DNA of 64,000 nt from Pseudobdellovibrionaceae bacterium (GCA_020635055.1 JACKAN010000004.1:140092-204091); one strand, 5' to 3'; shown: positions 28,228 to 37,093, counted from the stretch's first letter. Numbers and translations are program-made. Notes: generated by a model from the letters alone, not told the origin.

Positions 28228-29763
28228 ATGACTCAAGAAGAACTTTTTAAGCCACTTCCCTCTGATAAAATTGCATTAATTCCACATGAAGAGTTAGTTG
28301 AGTTATTTAAGTGTCAGCAAAAAATCATTGATATAATCAACAAAGACAATGACCGCCTTAGAGCCTCAAATAATGAGTTGGAGCAGAAGTCATTTTATAT
28401 AGAAGAGCAATATATAACGATTAAAAACAAATATTTTGGTAAAAGCTCAGAGAAGTCACCTAGTGAAGAGGATCGTAAAAAACATCAAGATAAAAATAAA
28501 AAAAAGAAGAAGAAAGTTCAGCTTCCGTCGCTCAGGTACCCTGACGCCCCGTTAATAGAGCGCGAGGTGATATTAGATAATCTACCGGCCTGTAAATGCT
28601 GTGGCACGGAGATGAGTGACTCTGGTATGACGGAGAATAGTGAGTTTTTAACGGCTGTACCACAACAATTTTTTGTAATCCGTCAGAAGCGTCATAAGTA
28701 CCGTTGTGGAAAGTGTCATGGGGATATGGTGACAGCTCCAAATCCTCCTCGTATTAAGCCCGGTTCTAGTTATAGTGATGAAATGATGATAGATGTGGCG
28801 ATGAGTAAGTACTGTGACCTGATTCCAATCGAGCGTTACTCCTCAATAGCTGGGCGGTCTGGGTTAATGGATTTACCTCCACAGAGTTTAATAGAGTTGA
28901 CTCATAATGTAGCGGACTTTGCTGAAGGGGCTTACAATAAGTTAGGTGAGGAGGTTAAATCAGAAAAGGTATTAAATGCCGATGAAACTCCTCACCGTAT
29001 GTTAGAGGATCATGGAGATAAGAGTTGGTATTTGTGGGGATTTTCCACAAAAAAGGCGAGTTATTTTGAGATCCACGACACTCGTAGTGGGGATGTAGCT
29101 TCGGAAATTTTAAAATCATCAGAATGTGAATATTTAGTAAGTGATGTGTTTAGTGGTTATAGTAAGGCTGTTAAAGTGGTCAACAAATTTAGAAAAGAAA
29201 AAGGATTGCCCTTAGTTAAAAACATTTATTGTAATAGCCATGCTAGGCGTAAGTTTAAGGAGGCTGAAGAAAGGTACTCAGATGAGTCCATTTATTTTTT
29301 AGAGATGTATAAAAAGATTTATCGTCTAGAGAAAATAGCGAAGGCCCGGCCTCCAGATAGAGTATTGCGAGTTCGTCGTTTAATGACAAGGATTTTTGAG
29401 GAGATGAAGTCCGTTGCGATGGAAAATGTGGCTGGTTACTCGAGCAAGAGTAAAATAGCTATTGCCATGAATTATTTTTTAAAAAATTATAATGAGTTTA
29501 CGTTATTTATAAAGAATAAAGACTTACCAATAGACAACAACTCTCAAGAAAGGCAGATGCGAAGTCCTGTTGTGGGAAGAAAAACTTGGTATGGGACTCA
29601 TTCAAAAAGAGGAGCTAGAACGACTGCGATATTATTTTCATTAGTTGAGTCTTGCAAACTGAATCATGTGAATCCGAGAGAATATTTTAGAAAACTAGTC
29701 CAAGATCTTCATGATGGCAAAGCCCCCTATACCCCCAAAGATTACGCTCACTTACTAAAATAG
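28228..29763 (+). CDS. tnpC: IS66 TnpC transposase (element B), full length
   Basis: The 511-residue DDE transposase. In order: leucine-rich coil (about 25-75), a lysine-rich patch, zinc finger CKCCG...CGKCHG, catalytic core beginning VLNADETPHRML (first Asp), SDVFSGYSKA (second Asp) and NSHARRKF, and the closing DNNSQERQMRSPVVGRKTW with the catalytic Glu. No frameshift is visible. Confidence 0.95.
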   Translation: MTQEELFKPLPSDKIALIPHEELVELFKCQQKIIDIINKDNDRLRASNNELEQKSFYIEEQYITIKNKYFGKSSEKSPSEEDRKKHQDKNKKKKKKVQLPSLRYPDAPLIEREVILDNLPACKCCGTEMSDSGMTENSEFLTAVPQQFFVIRQKRHKYRCGKCHGDMVTAPNPPRIKPGSSYSDEMMIDVAMSKYCDLIPIERYSSIAGRSGLMDLPPQSLIELTHNVADFAEGAYNKLGEEVKSEKVLNADETPHRMLEDHGDKSWYLWGFSTKKASYFEIHDTRSGDVASEILKSSECEYLVSDVFSGYSKAVKVVNKFRKEKGLPLVKNIYCNSHARRKFKEAEERYSDESIYFLEMYKKIYRLEKIAKARPPDRVLRVRRLMTRIFEEMKSVAMENVAGYSSKSKIAIAMNYFLKNYNEFTLFIKNKDLPIDNNSQERQMRSPVVGRKTWYGTHSKRGARTTAILFSLVESCKLNHVNPREYFRKLVQDLHDGKAPYTPKDYAHLLK

Positions 29764-29817
29764 TGTGGGTCAGGTCGACGATTTACGGTGTTCTTGGCTT
29801 TGCACATAAAAAAACTA

Positions 29818-30168
29818 TCAAACTATTTTTTCAAAGTGAACCTTTTTAAAGCGCGTCCATACATTAACGCCGTCTAACAATAACTCCATGTCTTCAGCTG
29901 TTATTTCAACTACAGAGTTTTCCACATGTTTCGGCCAGGAAAACTTTGAATCCTCTAAACGCTTTAGCCACAGGGCAAAGCCACTTTTGTCAAAATATAA
30001 TATCTTCATGTGTGTACGGCGCTTATTGGTGAAGACAAATAAAGAAGGTGCTTTTAAGTCTAACTTCATTTCAGTAGCAACGATAACACTCAATCCGTTG
30101 ATACTTTTGCGCATATCCACAGGCACCTTGTGGATAAATATATTTTTAAACTCTGAAATAGCTCTCAT
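29818..30168 (-). CDS. tnpB: IS66 TnpB protein (element A)
   Basis: 116 residues, usual length. IFIHKVPVDMRKSINGLSV and SLFVFTNKRRTHMKILYFDK are the IS66 Orf2 signatures, ending with LWLKRLEDSKFSWP. It sits 3 bp after tnpA and 13 bp before the displaced GTG start of tnpC. The gene itself is intact although its element is broken. Confidence 0.92.
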   Translation of the reverse strand: MRAISEFKNIFIHKVPVDMRKSINGLSVIVATEMKLDLKAPSLFVFTNKRRTHMKILYFDKSGFALWLKRLEDSKFSWPKHVENSVVEITAEDMELLLDGVNVWTRFKKVHFEKIV

Positions 30169-30171
30169 AGG

Positions 30172-30447
30172 CTATTCCATTACTGACTTTACAAATTTAG
30201 CTAACCAAACCGGATCAATATTGCCTCTAGATTTGGGCAATTTGGTTTCAACAATTTTAACTGGTGCAAACGATGAATGAGGTTTTTCTAATTTTTGTGG
30301 CTTTGGCTTATAATTGCGGTAGTAACTAAATTTATGTTCAATTAAATTATTTTGCTCACAATATTTTTTAATACTTAGCCCTGATAACTTTTGTTTATCT
30401 ATATGGGCCATATACTCTTTACGTATTGGATTGGGTACTTCAGACAT
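30172..30447 (-). CDS. tnpA: IS66 TnpA-like protein (element A)
   Basis: A short DNA-binding protein: IRKEYMAHIDKQKLSGLSI then KKYCEQNNL, the IS66 OrfA/TnpA pattern (recognition helix followed by FSYYRNYK). The ATG at 30447 is preceded by GGAGG at good spacing; an upstream ATG at 30489 has none. Its stop is just 3 bp from tnpB. The element's terminal repeat lies 80 bp upstream. Confidence 0.8.
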   Translation of the reverse strand: MSEVPNPIRKEYMAHIDKQKLSGLSIKKYCEQNNLIEHKFSYYRNYKPKPQKLEKPHSSFAPVKIVETKLPKSRGNIDPVWLAKFVKSVME

Positions 30448-30528
30448 TTTAAATCCTCCATCTTTAGTAGGGCGGATTTTAACAAGCAATTCATTTTTAG
30501 CAAACTATGGTAGCGATGAGGCGCTTAC

Positions 30529-30675
30529 GTGAAATCCACAGTGGCAATGAAGATGTTTGGGTAACGCTCAATTTTAGGGTTCAACCTTTCAAAAGCCATC
30601 AGAAAAATGAATTTACAAACAGTTCAAGCAGCACGTAAAGAAAAGAACAAGGGGATCTTCCCAATCAAGGATTGA
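30529..30675 (+). pseudogene. DDE transposase C-terminal remnant, second half
   Basis: Continues the frame of 23956-24127 after the 8-bp target duplication: STVAMKMFG, then a TAA stop in place of a probable Gln codon, then RSILGFNLSKAIRKMNLQTV and a stop near 30675. This remnant was already dead, or died after the IS66 insertion. Confidence 0.65.
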
Positions 30676-30743
30676 GTTATCCACAAAAGACCAGGTAAAC
30701 AATAAAAATATTTGTGGATAACATATTGTTTTTAAAAATCAAA

Positions 30744-31046
30744 TCAGCGAACTTGCTCTAAATAGTAGTGGTGAGAGGCTATAATACTTCTAAAGTGCCT
30801 GTTGCCATAGGTTTGATTTATTCGACCAGTCACTTCATTAGTTTGTCTTGAAGTTTCTTTCATAAAGTTGGCCATTATTTCGCTGAGATTGGTGTGGGGG
30901 GTGATAGGGAAATTCATTTTTGTAATACGGCTTGAGGTCTTGGCATTTAGATAAGTGGTGCAGCCGATAATGCCAGCTAACTTCTAACCACAATCTACAT
31001 AGGGTGATTATATGCCGAGGTGCTGCCCGGATTCGGAACCTGGCAC
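30744..31046 (-). pseudogene. RAYT transposase, N-terminal and middle remnants
   Basis: From the element end at 31046 an MPRPQAV start is found at 30946 and soon stops. A second frame at 30744-30917 reads NLSEIMANFMKETSRQTNEV and TGRINQTYGNRHFRSIIASH, then HYYLEQVR and a stop. This is the conserved centre of REP-associated tyrosine transposases (the usual text is ETSRRINRxTGRxNxxFGGRY). The catalytic HUH and Tyr regions are not both intact. Confidence 0.7.
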
Positions 31047-31054
31047 AATGTGTA

Positions 31055-31387
31055 CTAACTTATAAGATTACTCTTTATTTTAATTATATTATCTGTATTC
31101 AACTCACCCTCAATTATGGGATTTGCAAGTTTATAAATTGCTTCTTTGACTATATCTGAAGTTTTAATACATTCTCTAGACTCATTTAAATTTGCCCATT
31201 CCTCTAAATGCTCTGATGCAATCTCTCCTTTTAAATATCTATCAAGAATCTTATTTAATATAGAAGTGGTTAGCTCAATGTCTTCATCTAAATCCCAAGA
31301 AAGTTTATTTACTTGTTTTTTTAAGTCTTCAATTGGTTTATTAAAATTTACTAAATCTTCTAAAACTGACTTATCATAATTAGTCAC
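31055..31387 (-). CDS. Small acidic protein, possible immunity protein
   Basis: 110 residues, all helical in look and acidic (LSWDLDEDIELTTSIL). No family recognised. It lies 8 bp downstream of a gene whose C-terminus looks like a polymorphic toxin domain, which is the standard place for an immunity gene. The stop is only 8 bp from the RAYT element end, so the downstream context has been lost. Confidence 0.5.
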   Translation of the reverse strand: MTNYDKSVLEDLVNFNKPIEDLKKQVNKLSWDLDEDIELTTSILNKILDRYLKGEIASEHLEEWANLNESRECIKTSDIVKEAIYKLANPIIEGELNTDNIIKIKSNLIS

Positions 31388-31395
31388 AATTTACC

Positions 31396-32129
31396 TCAAT
31401 GCTGATCTACAAAATCTCTAATTTTTTCTTTATCGTGTATAATATTGCCATTGGGGCCGAAAGTAGTCTTTGCATATTGAAGAGTTTCCCCAGTGGACGA
31501 GACTTGTTTTTCATATACAGCAAAGCTTCCAGGTACCTTTCCTGGCATAAAGCTTTGATATGATACTGACCCATTAGGCAATTGTCGAGTAATAGTTGGC
31601 GTAGATCCATCAGGTAATTTTTTTTGAAATCGTTTTAAATTACTTAACTGAGACTCATTTAAACCAATTTTTTGAATTAATTTACCTAGAGATTTATCTG
31701 CATCTCCAACTAGCTCAATTATTGTTTTCTCATTTACACCAGATTGCTTAAGCATCCATGAAGTTTCAATAGAAACTTTGTCTAACTTTTTTGGTATCAC
31801 TCCAGCTTCATCGAAAAGTCCTGTAAGCTTTGTAAATTCAACTATCTCCTTAGCTACTTCTCCAGCTTTACCGAGTTTAGCTTCATTTTTAACTAGTTCT
31901 CCAAGCTTATCTACAACTTTAACAGTTCAAAACTTTTAGAGAACCACATAAAGTTGGATCTTTCATAATTACTTATTGCAATTGCCTTTTCAAATTTTTC
32001 ATAATTTTTCTTTCTTGATGCTTCCACTTGTGCTGTTAAATCTCGGACTTCGCTCATCCAACTTCCCCAACTAGATTGAGAGTTAAAACAAATAAATAAA
32101 AATAAAAATATATATTTTTGATTTTTCAT
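31396..32129 (-). pseudogene. Exported toxin-like protein, frameshifted
   Basis: The ATG at 32129 starts a signal peptide (MKNQKYIFLFLFICFN, cut near SSWG), then helical sequence to SKSFELLKL and a stop at 31911. In another frame, from about 31925, the text continues VVDKLGELVKNEAKLGKAGE and runs open to 31396, ending SVSYQSFMPGKVPGSFAVYE then KQVSSTGETLQYAKTTFGPN. That ending resembles C-terminal toxin domains of polymorphic toxins. A single-base shift near 31915-31925 would join them into about 245 residues. A GTG at 31800 could start a shorter product. The toxin reading rests on resemblance only. Confidence 0.5.
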
Positions 32130-32717
32130 TACAGGGCAAACCTCATCACTCTTCGCATTCTTTCCATATATAACTTTGCTTTTAAAATTTCCCATTCCAA
32201 CATTTTAATTTCTGCACTTCTTATTTCATTTGTTTTATTTTCTCTATCTAAAGCGATCTCAGTTTCTCTCAGATCTTTATTGAGTTCTGCTATTCTTTTG
32301 GAAATCTCAGCAATTTTATGTTTGAATTTTGTTTTATTCTGTTGGGCTAATTTATTTACTGCATCTAAAGTGAGCTGAAGTTCTTTGAGCTTTTCTAATT
32401 TTACAGTTAGTTTTCTTACTGTTTTCTGATCTAAATCCATTTGAATTTCTTGGTTCAAAACTATCTCTCCATCCATAATAAAACCAAATTTTTTATTTAA
32501 ACTAAAAATAATTTGATCTAAAATTGCTAGAGCATCCTGACTGAGTTGTGATGCATAAGTTGTTTTAAACGAATACAGCAGTTGAAGAGTAAGTTCTTCA
32601 TCAGTTTCTTCATTTGCATTAATGAGTTGCTTCGATAATTTTTTACTTATCTCTTCCTTAAAAAATTCAATTTGAACTTCTAAAATTAAAGTAGAATCTA
32701 ATTCACTTGCTTTTGAT
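32129..32717 (-). pseudogene. Coiled-coil protein gene, 5' end cut off by the miniature RAYT element
   Basis: An open frame runs from 32717 (SKASELDSTLILEVQIEFFK) to the stop at 32129, but the first ATG is only at 32476. Upstream it hits a stop 8 bp before the miniature element at 32725, so the true start is lost. The C-terminal 115 residues are a strong coiled coil (KLTVKLEKLKELQLTLDAVN). The stop overlaps the toxin-like start (TAATG), so the genes were once one operon. Confidence 0.6.
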
Positions 32718-32724
32718 TACGCCA

Positions 32725-33029
32725 GTGCCAGGTTCCGAATCCGGGTCACAGCATGTCAAATTCTAGGCGATGAGGCCGCTTAGTACTTTTATCTTTAGCG
32801 ATTTGAAATTTAGATTTTATCATCGCGTTTCCTACTGTTATCCAATCATCAGGATTCGGGTTGGAGTTTAACCAACAAAGTGCTCCCTCGATATAAGAAA
32901 AAAGAGTGTCATCTTTAGGTCTTGGCATTTTAGATAAGTGGTGCAACCGATCTTGCCAATTAAATTCTAAGCACAATCTAGATAGTGTGATTATATGCCG
33001 AGGTGCGGCCCGGATTCGGAACCTGGCAC
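32725..33029 (-). mobile_element. Miniature RAYT-derived element (305 bp)
   Basis: Both ends carry GTGCCAGGTTCCGAATC in inverted orientation, the same as the larger RAYT element at 23842-31046. Inside, a 60-codon frame (32746-32928) joins a RAYT start MPRPKDDTL to a RAYT end, SIEG-like FSYIEGALCWLNSNPNPDDW through STKRPHRLEFDML and a stop, so it is an internal-deletion derivative. One end sits in the last codons of radA, the other 8 bp from a truncated gene. Confidence 0.8.
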
Positions 33030-34399
33030 AAAGTGTTGGCGAGTTCGCGCACATTTTTAACATACAATAATTTTATATTTTTGTTTTCCCCTTTAACATG
33101 CTTTTTGTTGGATTCGGGCAAGACAAAATATTTAAATCCTAATTTCTCTGCTTCCTTTACACGATCGGCAGCAAAGCTGACTCCGCGAATTTCTCCAGTT
33201 AAGCCTAGCTCTCCAGCAAAAGCCAAGTTGGGATGGAGCTGTATTTTTTTATGGGAAGAAATTAAAGCAGATGCAATAGCAACATCAGCTGCCGGTTCGT
33301 TGAGTTTTAGACCACCAACTACATTTACATACACATCCGATTGATTCAAATCCATATCTAAGTGTTTATGTAAAACGGCAATTAACAAATGAACACGATT
33401 GATATCAAAGCCCAACGAAGTTCTTCTTGGAAAAGTTGTAGGAGTAGGAGTGCTAAGAGCTTGGACCTCGCATAAAAGTGGGCGTGTGCCCTCGATAGCA
33501 GAAAAAATACTGGAGCCCAAGGCCCCATGATTGCGTTCTTCAAGGAAGATTTCCGAGGGGTTGCTCACTTCCAATAGGCCAGAGGAATCCATTTGAAAAA
33601 CACCCAATTCATTAGTCGCACCAAAACGATTTTTTAAAGCCCTTAGAAGTCTATACTGATGATTGCTGTCGCCCTCAAAAGACAATACGGTATCTACCAT
33701 GTGCTCTAGCACTTTGGGACCAGCAATATTTCCCTCTTTTGTAACATGACCGACTAGAAATATGGCGAGTCCATCACCCTTAGCTAAACCCATTAAGTGG
33801 CTGGCGCATTCACGAACTTGGGATACGGAACCTGGCGCAGATTGCAATTCGCTCAAATAAACTGTTTGTATGGAATCAACAATTAATACTTTGGGTTTTT
33901 CTATTTTAGATATTTGAATGATATTCTCTAATTGACTTTCAGCGGCTAAAAGTAAATTTTCAGATTTAACGCCTAATCTTTGAGCACGCAGTGCGCTTTG
34001 TTCTACACTTTCTTCGCCAGATACATACAACACTTTAATGTCATTCTGCGCCAAACGACCTGCCACCTGTAATAATAAAGTGCTTTTACCAATACCTGGA
34101 TCTCCGCCAAGTAGTAAATAACTACCAGGCACAATGCCACCACCCAAAACACGATCTAACTCTGCCATTCCTGAAGGCCAACGGAAGTGCAATTTGCTTT
34201 CGACTACATCTGTTGCTGGTACGACTCTAACTTTGAGTCCTTCATCGGCAACGGACCAGCCTCGCCCTTTAGCGGCAGGTTTTGCCACAATTTCTTCAAC
34301 ATATGTATTCCATTTCTCACAACTTCGACACTGACCTTCCCAACGGGGAGAGTGATGTCCACATTCCTGACAAACGTATTGAGTTTTTTGCTTAGCCAT
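32978..34399 (-). CDS. radA: DNA repair protein RadA
   Basis: ATP-dependent branch-migration protein of homologous recombination. In order: four-Cys zinc finger (CQECGHHSPRWEGQCRSC), Walker A GGDPGIGKSTLLLQ, the RadA signature KNRFG (LRALKNRFGATNE), and a Lon-protease-like C-terminal domain (DVYVNVVGGLKLNEPAADVA). It has 473 residues. The last 15 residues (VPNPGRTSAYNHTI) are encoded by the miniature RAYT element; the displaced copy at 14850 suggests the native end was ...TLCQPKVN. The change is at the extreme C-terminus and probably tolerated. Confidence 0.95.
   Translation of the reverse strand: MAKQKTQYVCQECGHHSPRWEGQCRSCEKWNTYVEEIVAKPAAKGRGWSVADEGLKVRVVPATDVVESKLHFRWPSGMAELDRVLGGGIVPGSYLLLGGDPGIGKSTLLLQVAGRLAQNDIKVLYVSGEESVEQSALRAQRLGVKSENLLLAAESQLENIIQISKIEKPKVLIVDSIQTVYLSELQSAPGSVSQVRECASHLMGLAKGDGLAIFLVGHVTKEGNIAGPKVLEHMVDTVLSFEGDSNHQYRLLRALKNRFGATNELGVFQMDSSGLLEVSNPSEIFLEERNHGALGSSIFSAIEGTRPLLCEVQALSTPTPTTFPRRTSLGFDINRVHLLIAVLHKHLDMDLNQSDVYVNVVGGLKLNEPAADVAIASALISSHKKIQLHPNLAFAGELGLTGEIRGVSFAADRVKEAEKLGFKYFVLPESNKKHVKGENKNIKLLYVKNVRELANTLCQVPNPGRTSAYNHTI
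33024..33108 (-). repeat. radA 3'-end direct repeat, copy B (inside radA)
   Basis: Matches 14850-14934 in the same orientation, 83 of 85 positions by eye. It covers the RadA codons from KKHVKG to TLCQ. Its low-coordinate edge coincides with the end of the miniature RAYT element, sharing the letters TGGCAC. Confidence 0.9.
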
Positions 34400-34501
34400 T
34401 TATTTCGTATAGCACAATAATTCCATTCTGGTCTCGAAAAATTTGGTATTTTAGTTATAATAATAAGATGTCCGTCATTCGGCGGTAGGGGTGGGGTAAG
34501 A

Positions 34502-36895
34502 GTGTATAAAATCAGCCAAGGTTGGCGGATTCTTATTGCTATATTATTTTTGGCGGAGTTGGCTCATGCTGACTTTATGCGCTCACAAGGTTTAATTCAA
34601 AATCAACAATGGCATGAAGCCTCACAAAGTTTACAAAATTTAAAAGACGAAAATTTATCAGAAGAAGATCAAGGCTTAAAGTATTTTGCATTGGGAGTGG
34701 TATCAGGAGAATTGCAAAAATGGTCTGAGGCCGAATTTTATTTTAATATCAGTTTAGAAAAAAACAAAAAAATGGAAGCACACAATGCCTTTGAATTGGC
34801 GAAAATATTTCTTTCAAAAAATGAATTGGATAAAGCCCAGACATTATTAGAAAAAGTAAAAAGCATAGGCACTAATCGCAATTTGCAAAATGAATCCCTG
34901 ATGATGCTCAGTGAAATTCAAATGAAAAAATCTCAATGGAATTCAGCTTTTCAAAATTTAGTTAGACTCGAGCGCCGTTGGCGTGGAGAAGAGGAACACC
35001 CCATTGTTATCTGGCGCTTAATAGAAGTTGAAATTGAAAGAAATCGCAAATGGCGAGCTTGCCGCTGGGCTAGAAAGCTTTATTCTACTTATCCTTCTCA
35101 ACCGATTATATATGATTGGGGTATCGATCTTGCTAGAAATAAAGTGAAAGGCAAAGCTTTGGGATGCTTAGCTTCAGAGTACGATGTGACTTCACGTATG
35201 AGACGTTGGCATTGGGCTGGAGAACCAGACAGAGCCCGCCGAGAATTGGAAGAACTTAAAAAGAACATGAAAGGGGGTCCACAATTTGAAATTGACGACA
35301 TCATGGCAAAAAATTTAATACATGAAGGATTTGCTGGCGAGGCTGTTGAGACTTTGCTTCCATACTATGATAAAAAACACAAAGATTTTGATTATCTTAT
35401 GAGTTTGGCGAGTGCAGCAGCTCGGAGTGGTGAGTATCAAACCGCAGTAGGAGCCTATTACAAAGCCCATAAACTTCGCCCAAAAGATAGAAAGGGTCGA
35501 GAAGCTTTATTTAGAGCCGCTTTTTTAAGTTATCAGTTTCAAGATTATGATGGTGCTACCAGAAAGTTTCAGGAACTCATTCAGCTTTATAATAAATCTG
35601 GATTAAGTCGAGATGCTCAATGGCATTTAGCTTGGATTCGCTACCTAAAAGGCGATTATAAAGGAGCGATTTCGAGTTTTTCAGAAATTCAAGAATTAAA
35701 AAAGAAAAATCGAAGAGTGTGGTCTAAATTTCCAGAAGAGAAAATTCGTTATTGGTTAGCCATGAGTTATATGAAAATGGAAGATTACCCTAGTGCCCGT
35801 ACAATTTTTTCCGAACTCATGCAAGATGGATTAATGAGTTTTTATAGTCAATCTGCGGCAGTGAGATTTTCAAGTTTACCTGTGGAAAATTCGCAAGCCA
35901 CCCTTATGGACAGTTCAACAAAAAAAGTGGCTCGGCTGCCGGCGAGTGCCTTTAGTGATAAAGTAGAGAATAACAATCAAGAAGAAAGTGAAGAGGAAGA
36001 AAGTGAAGAGAGCTTAACCGATTTTGAAGAGGTCGTGACTACAGGAGAAGAAGAGGCTGAAAGCACAGCAGACAATGAGGAAAAGCCTGTTTCAGTTAAA
36101 GACCCCAAGCTCCGAGAAAATTTTGAAAGGGCTCAAGACTTTGTACGCCTAGGAATGTTTGATCGCGCCCGTTGGGAATATTATGAAGTCGAAAGAAAAA
36201 CACGTAACAAAGACTATCTTTTACTTTTAATGAAAGCTTATGAAGAAATCAATTCTTACCATCGCTCAGCTTATATAGGGCAAATATTTTTTACAACGCC
36301 CAGAGAGCGCTATGAAATGGATAGCGTTAAGTTTTTATGGAAACACACTTATCCTCTGGCTTATAAAGAGCAAGTTCAAAAGTACTCAACAGAATTTGCG
36401 GTGCCTCAAGAATTTATATGGAGTATTATGAGAGCGGAGAGCCTATATCGTCCATTTATTGTTTCTCCGGTAGGGGCACAAGGTCTTATGCAAATCATGC
36501 CCAATACAGGCACACAAGTTTCACGTCTTTTAGGTGATAATACTTTCCAAGTAAAAAAGCTAAAGGAACCTGAAACCAATATTAAATTAGGATCTCGTTA
36601 TCTTATGAGATTGCTGCAAAAATTTGAGGGGAGTATACCTTTGGCAGCGGCGGCTTACAATGCGGGTCCTCATCGTGTTGAAAGTTGGATTTCATCTTTT
36701 GGCAACTTGGAAATGGATGAGTTTATTGAACACATTCCCTTTGTTGAAACTAGAAATTATGTCAAAAAAGTCACTCAATATTTTGGTGTATACTCAAAGG
36801 TTTACCAAAAAAATACTCAATCTCTAAAATGGCTAAATCAATTGGTTCCCGTGCGCATGGAAAGAAAACCAGCACAAAGGGAATCCTGGGACTAA
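34502..36895 (+). CDS. Soluble lytic murein transglycosylase with TPR-like N-terminal region
   Basis: Cuts the glycan strand of peptidoglycan in the periplasm. The signal peptide ends near AELAHAD. About 550 residues of helical repeats of TPR type follow (for example AYYKAHKLRPKDRKGREALF), with a Glu-rich spacer near 500-540. The C-terminal SLT domain has the catalytic Glu in MRAESLYRPF and the hallmark SPVGAQGLMQIMPNTG, AAAYNAGPHRV. It has 797 residues, longer than E. coli Slt70 (about 645) because of the extra repeats and spacer. The start is GTG. It is divergent from radA. Confidence 0.92.
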   Translation: MYKISQGWRILIAILFLAELAHADFMRSQGLIQNQQWHEASQSLQNLKDENLSEEDQGLKYFALGVVSGELQKWSEAEFYFNISLEKNKKMEAHNAFELAKIFLSKNELDKAQTLLEKVKSIGTNRNLQNESLMMLSEIQMKKSQWNSAFQNLVRLERRWRGEEEHPIVIWRLIEVEIERNRKWRACRWARKLYSTYPSQPIIYDWGIDLARNKVKGKALGCLASEYDVTSRMRRWHWAGEPDRARRELEELKKNMKGGPQFEIDDIMAKNLIHEGFAGEAVETLLPYYDKKHKDFDYLMSLASAAARSGEYQTAVGAYYKAHKLRPKDRKGREALFRAAFLSYQFQDYDGATRKFQELIQLYNKSGLSRDAQWHLAWIRYLKGDYKGAISSFSEIQELKKKNRRVWSKFPEEKIRYWLAMSYMKMEDYPSARTIFSELMQDGLMSFYSQSAAVRFSSLPVENSQATLMDSSTKKVARLPASAFSDKVENNNQEESEEEESEESLTDFEEVVTTGEEEAESTADNEEKPVSVKDPKLRENFERAQDFVRLGMFDRARWEYYEVERKTRNKDYLLLLMKAYEEINSYHRSAYIGQIFFTTPRERYEMDSVKFLWKHTYPLAYKEQVQKYSTEFAVPQEFIWSIMRAESLYRPFIVSPVGAQGLMQIMPNTGTQVSRLLGDNTFQVKKLKEPETNIKLGSRYLMRLLQKFEGSIPLAAAAYNAGPHRVESWISSFGNLEMDEFIEHIPFVETRNYVKKVTQYFGVYSKVYQKNTQSLKWLNQLVPVRMERKPAQRESWD

Positions 36896-37093
36896 TTCCT
36901 GCCTCAAAACAGATCAATGCAACGCGCAATGGCTGTTTGCTTTTTGATCTAGATCTCCTATCCGAACTCAATTTGGTGCCATTTTGGTGATTTGAAATTG
37001 TTAATAAATACACAGTACTTGGATTTGCTTATCACTTGTTGACTGATAGCAAAACAACCCCTAAAAAATGAATTCCATCAAAGGGGTGTAATC

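Larger units (their letters stand above)
27328..29786 (+). mobile_element. IS66-family element B, apparently intact
   Basis: Ends are inverted repeats GTAAATCGTCGAGCC at 27328 and, inverted, GTAAATCGTCGACCT ending at 29786. A perfect 8-bp target duplication GGTGTTCT flanks it at 27320-27327 and 29787-29794, inside the first codons of IS66-A tnpC. Its three genes run on the plus strand without interruption, so it may still be mobile. Confidence 0.93.
24128..30528 (-). mobile_element. IS66-family element A, with two elements inserted in it
   Basis: Ends are imperfect inverted repeats starting GTAAGCGCTTTATCGC (24128) and, on the other strand, GTAAGCGCCTCATCGC (ending 30528). They are flanked by a perfect 8-bp target duplication, GTGAAATC, at 24120-24127 and 30529-30536. 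Genes on the minus strand are tnpA, tnpB and tnpC. tnpC is interrupted twice: near its start by a second IS66 (27328-29786) and later by an IS110 (about 24630-26254). Element A without its guests would be about 2.3 kb. Confidence 0.92.
23842..31046 (-). mobile_element. Broken RAYT (IS200-like, Y1) element, split by nested insertions
   Basis: Both ends begin with the same inverted sequence GTGCCAGGTTCCGAATC, at 23842 and, inverted, ending at 31046. The 3' end of the transposase gene (…TKRSHRLESDLL, stop) lies at 23842-23910 and its 5' part at 30744-31046, so the element was opened and filled by later insertions. Removing the IS66 nest (24128-30536) leaves about 800 bp, which also holds an older DDE transposase remnant. 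Confidence 0.75.
14935..33023. mobile_element. Putative genomic island inserted at the radA 3' end
   Basis: The block lies between two direct 85-bp copies of the radA 3' end. It carries a polysaccharide locus, nested insertion sequences and toxin/immunity-like remnants, while genes outside are housekeeping. The intact radA side (33024 upward) now runs into island sequence; the copy at 14850-14934 keeps a separate native-looking stop. No integrase gene is visible, so either it was lost in the transposon nest or the repeats arose another way, such as segmental duplication. The island boundaries are inferred from the repeats. Confidence 0.5.

Noticed and set aside
33826..33842. A stretch in radA (CGGAACCTGGCGC) resembling the RAYT end
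   Set aside because: It encodes the conserved LQSAPGSVSQ part of RadA and shares only a short run, so it is coincidence.
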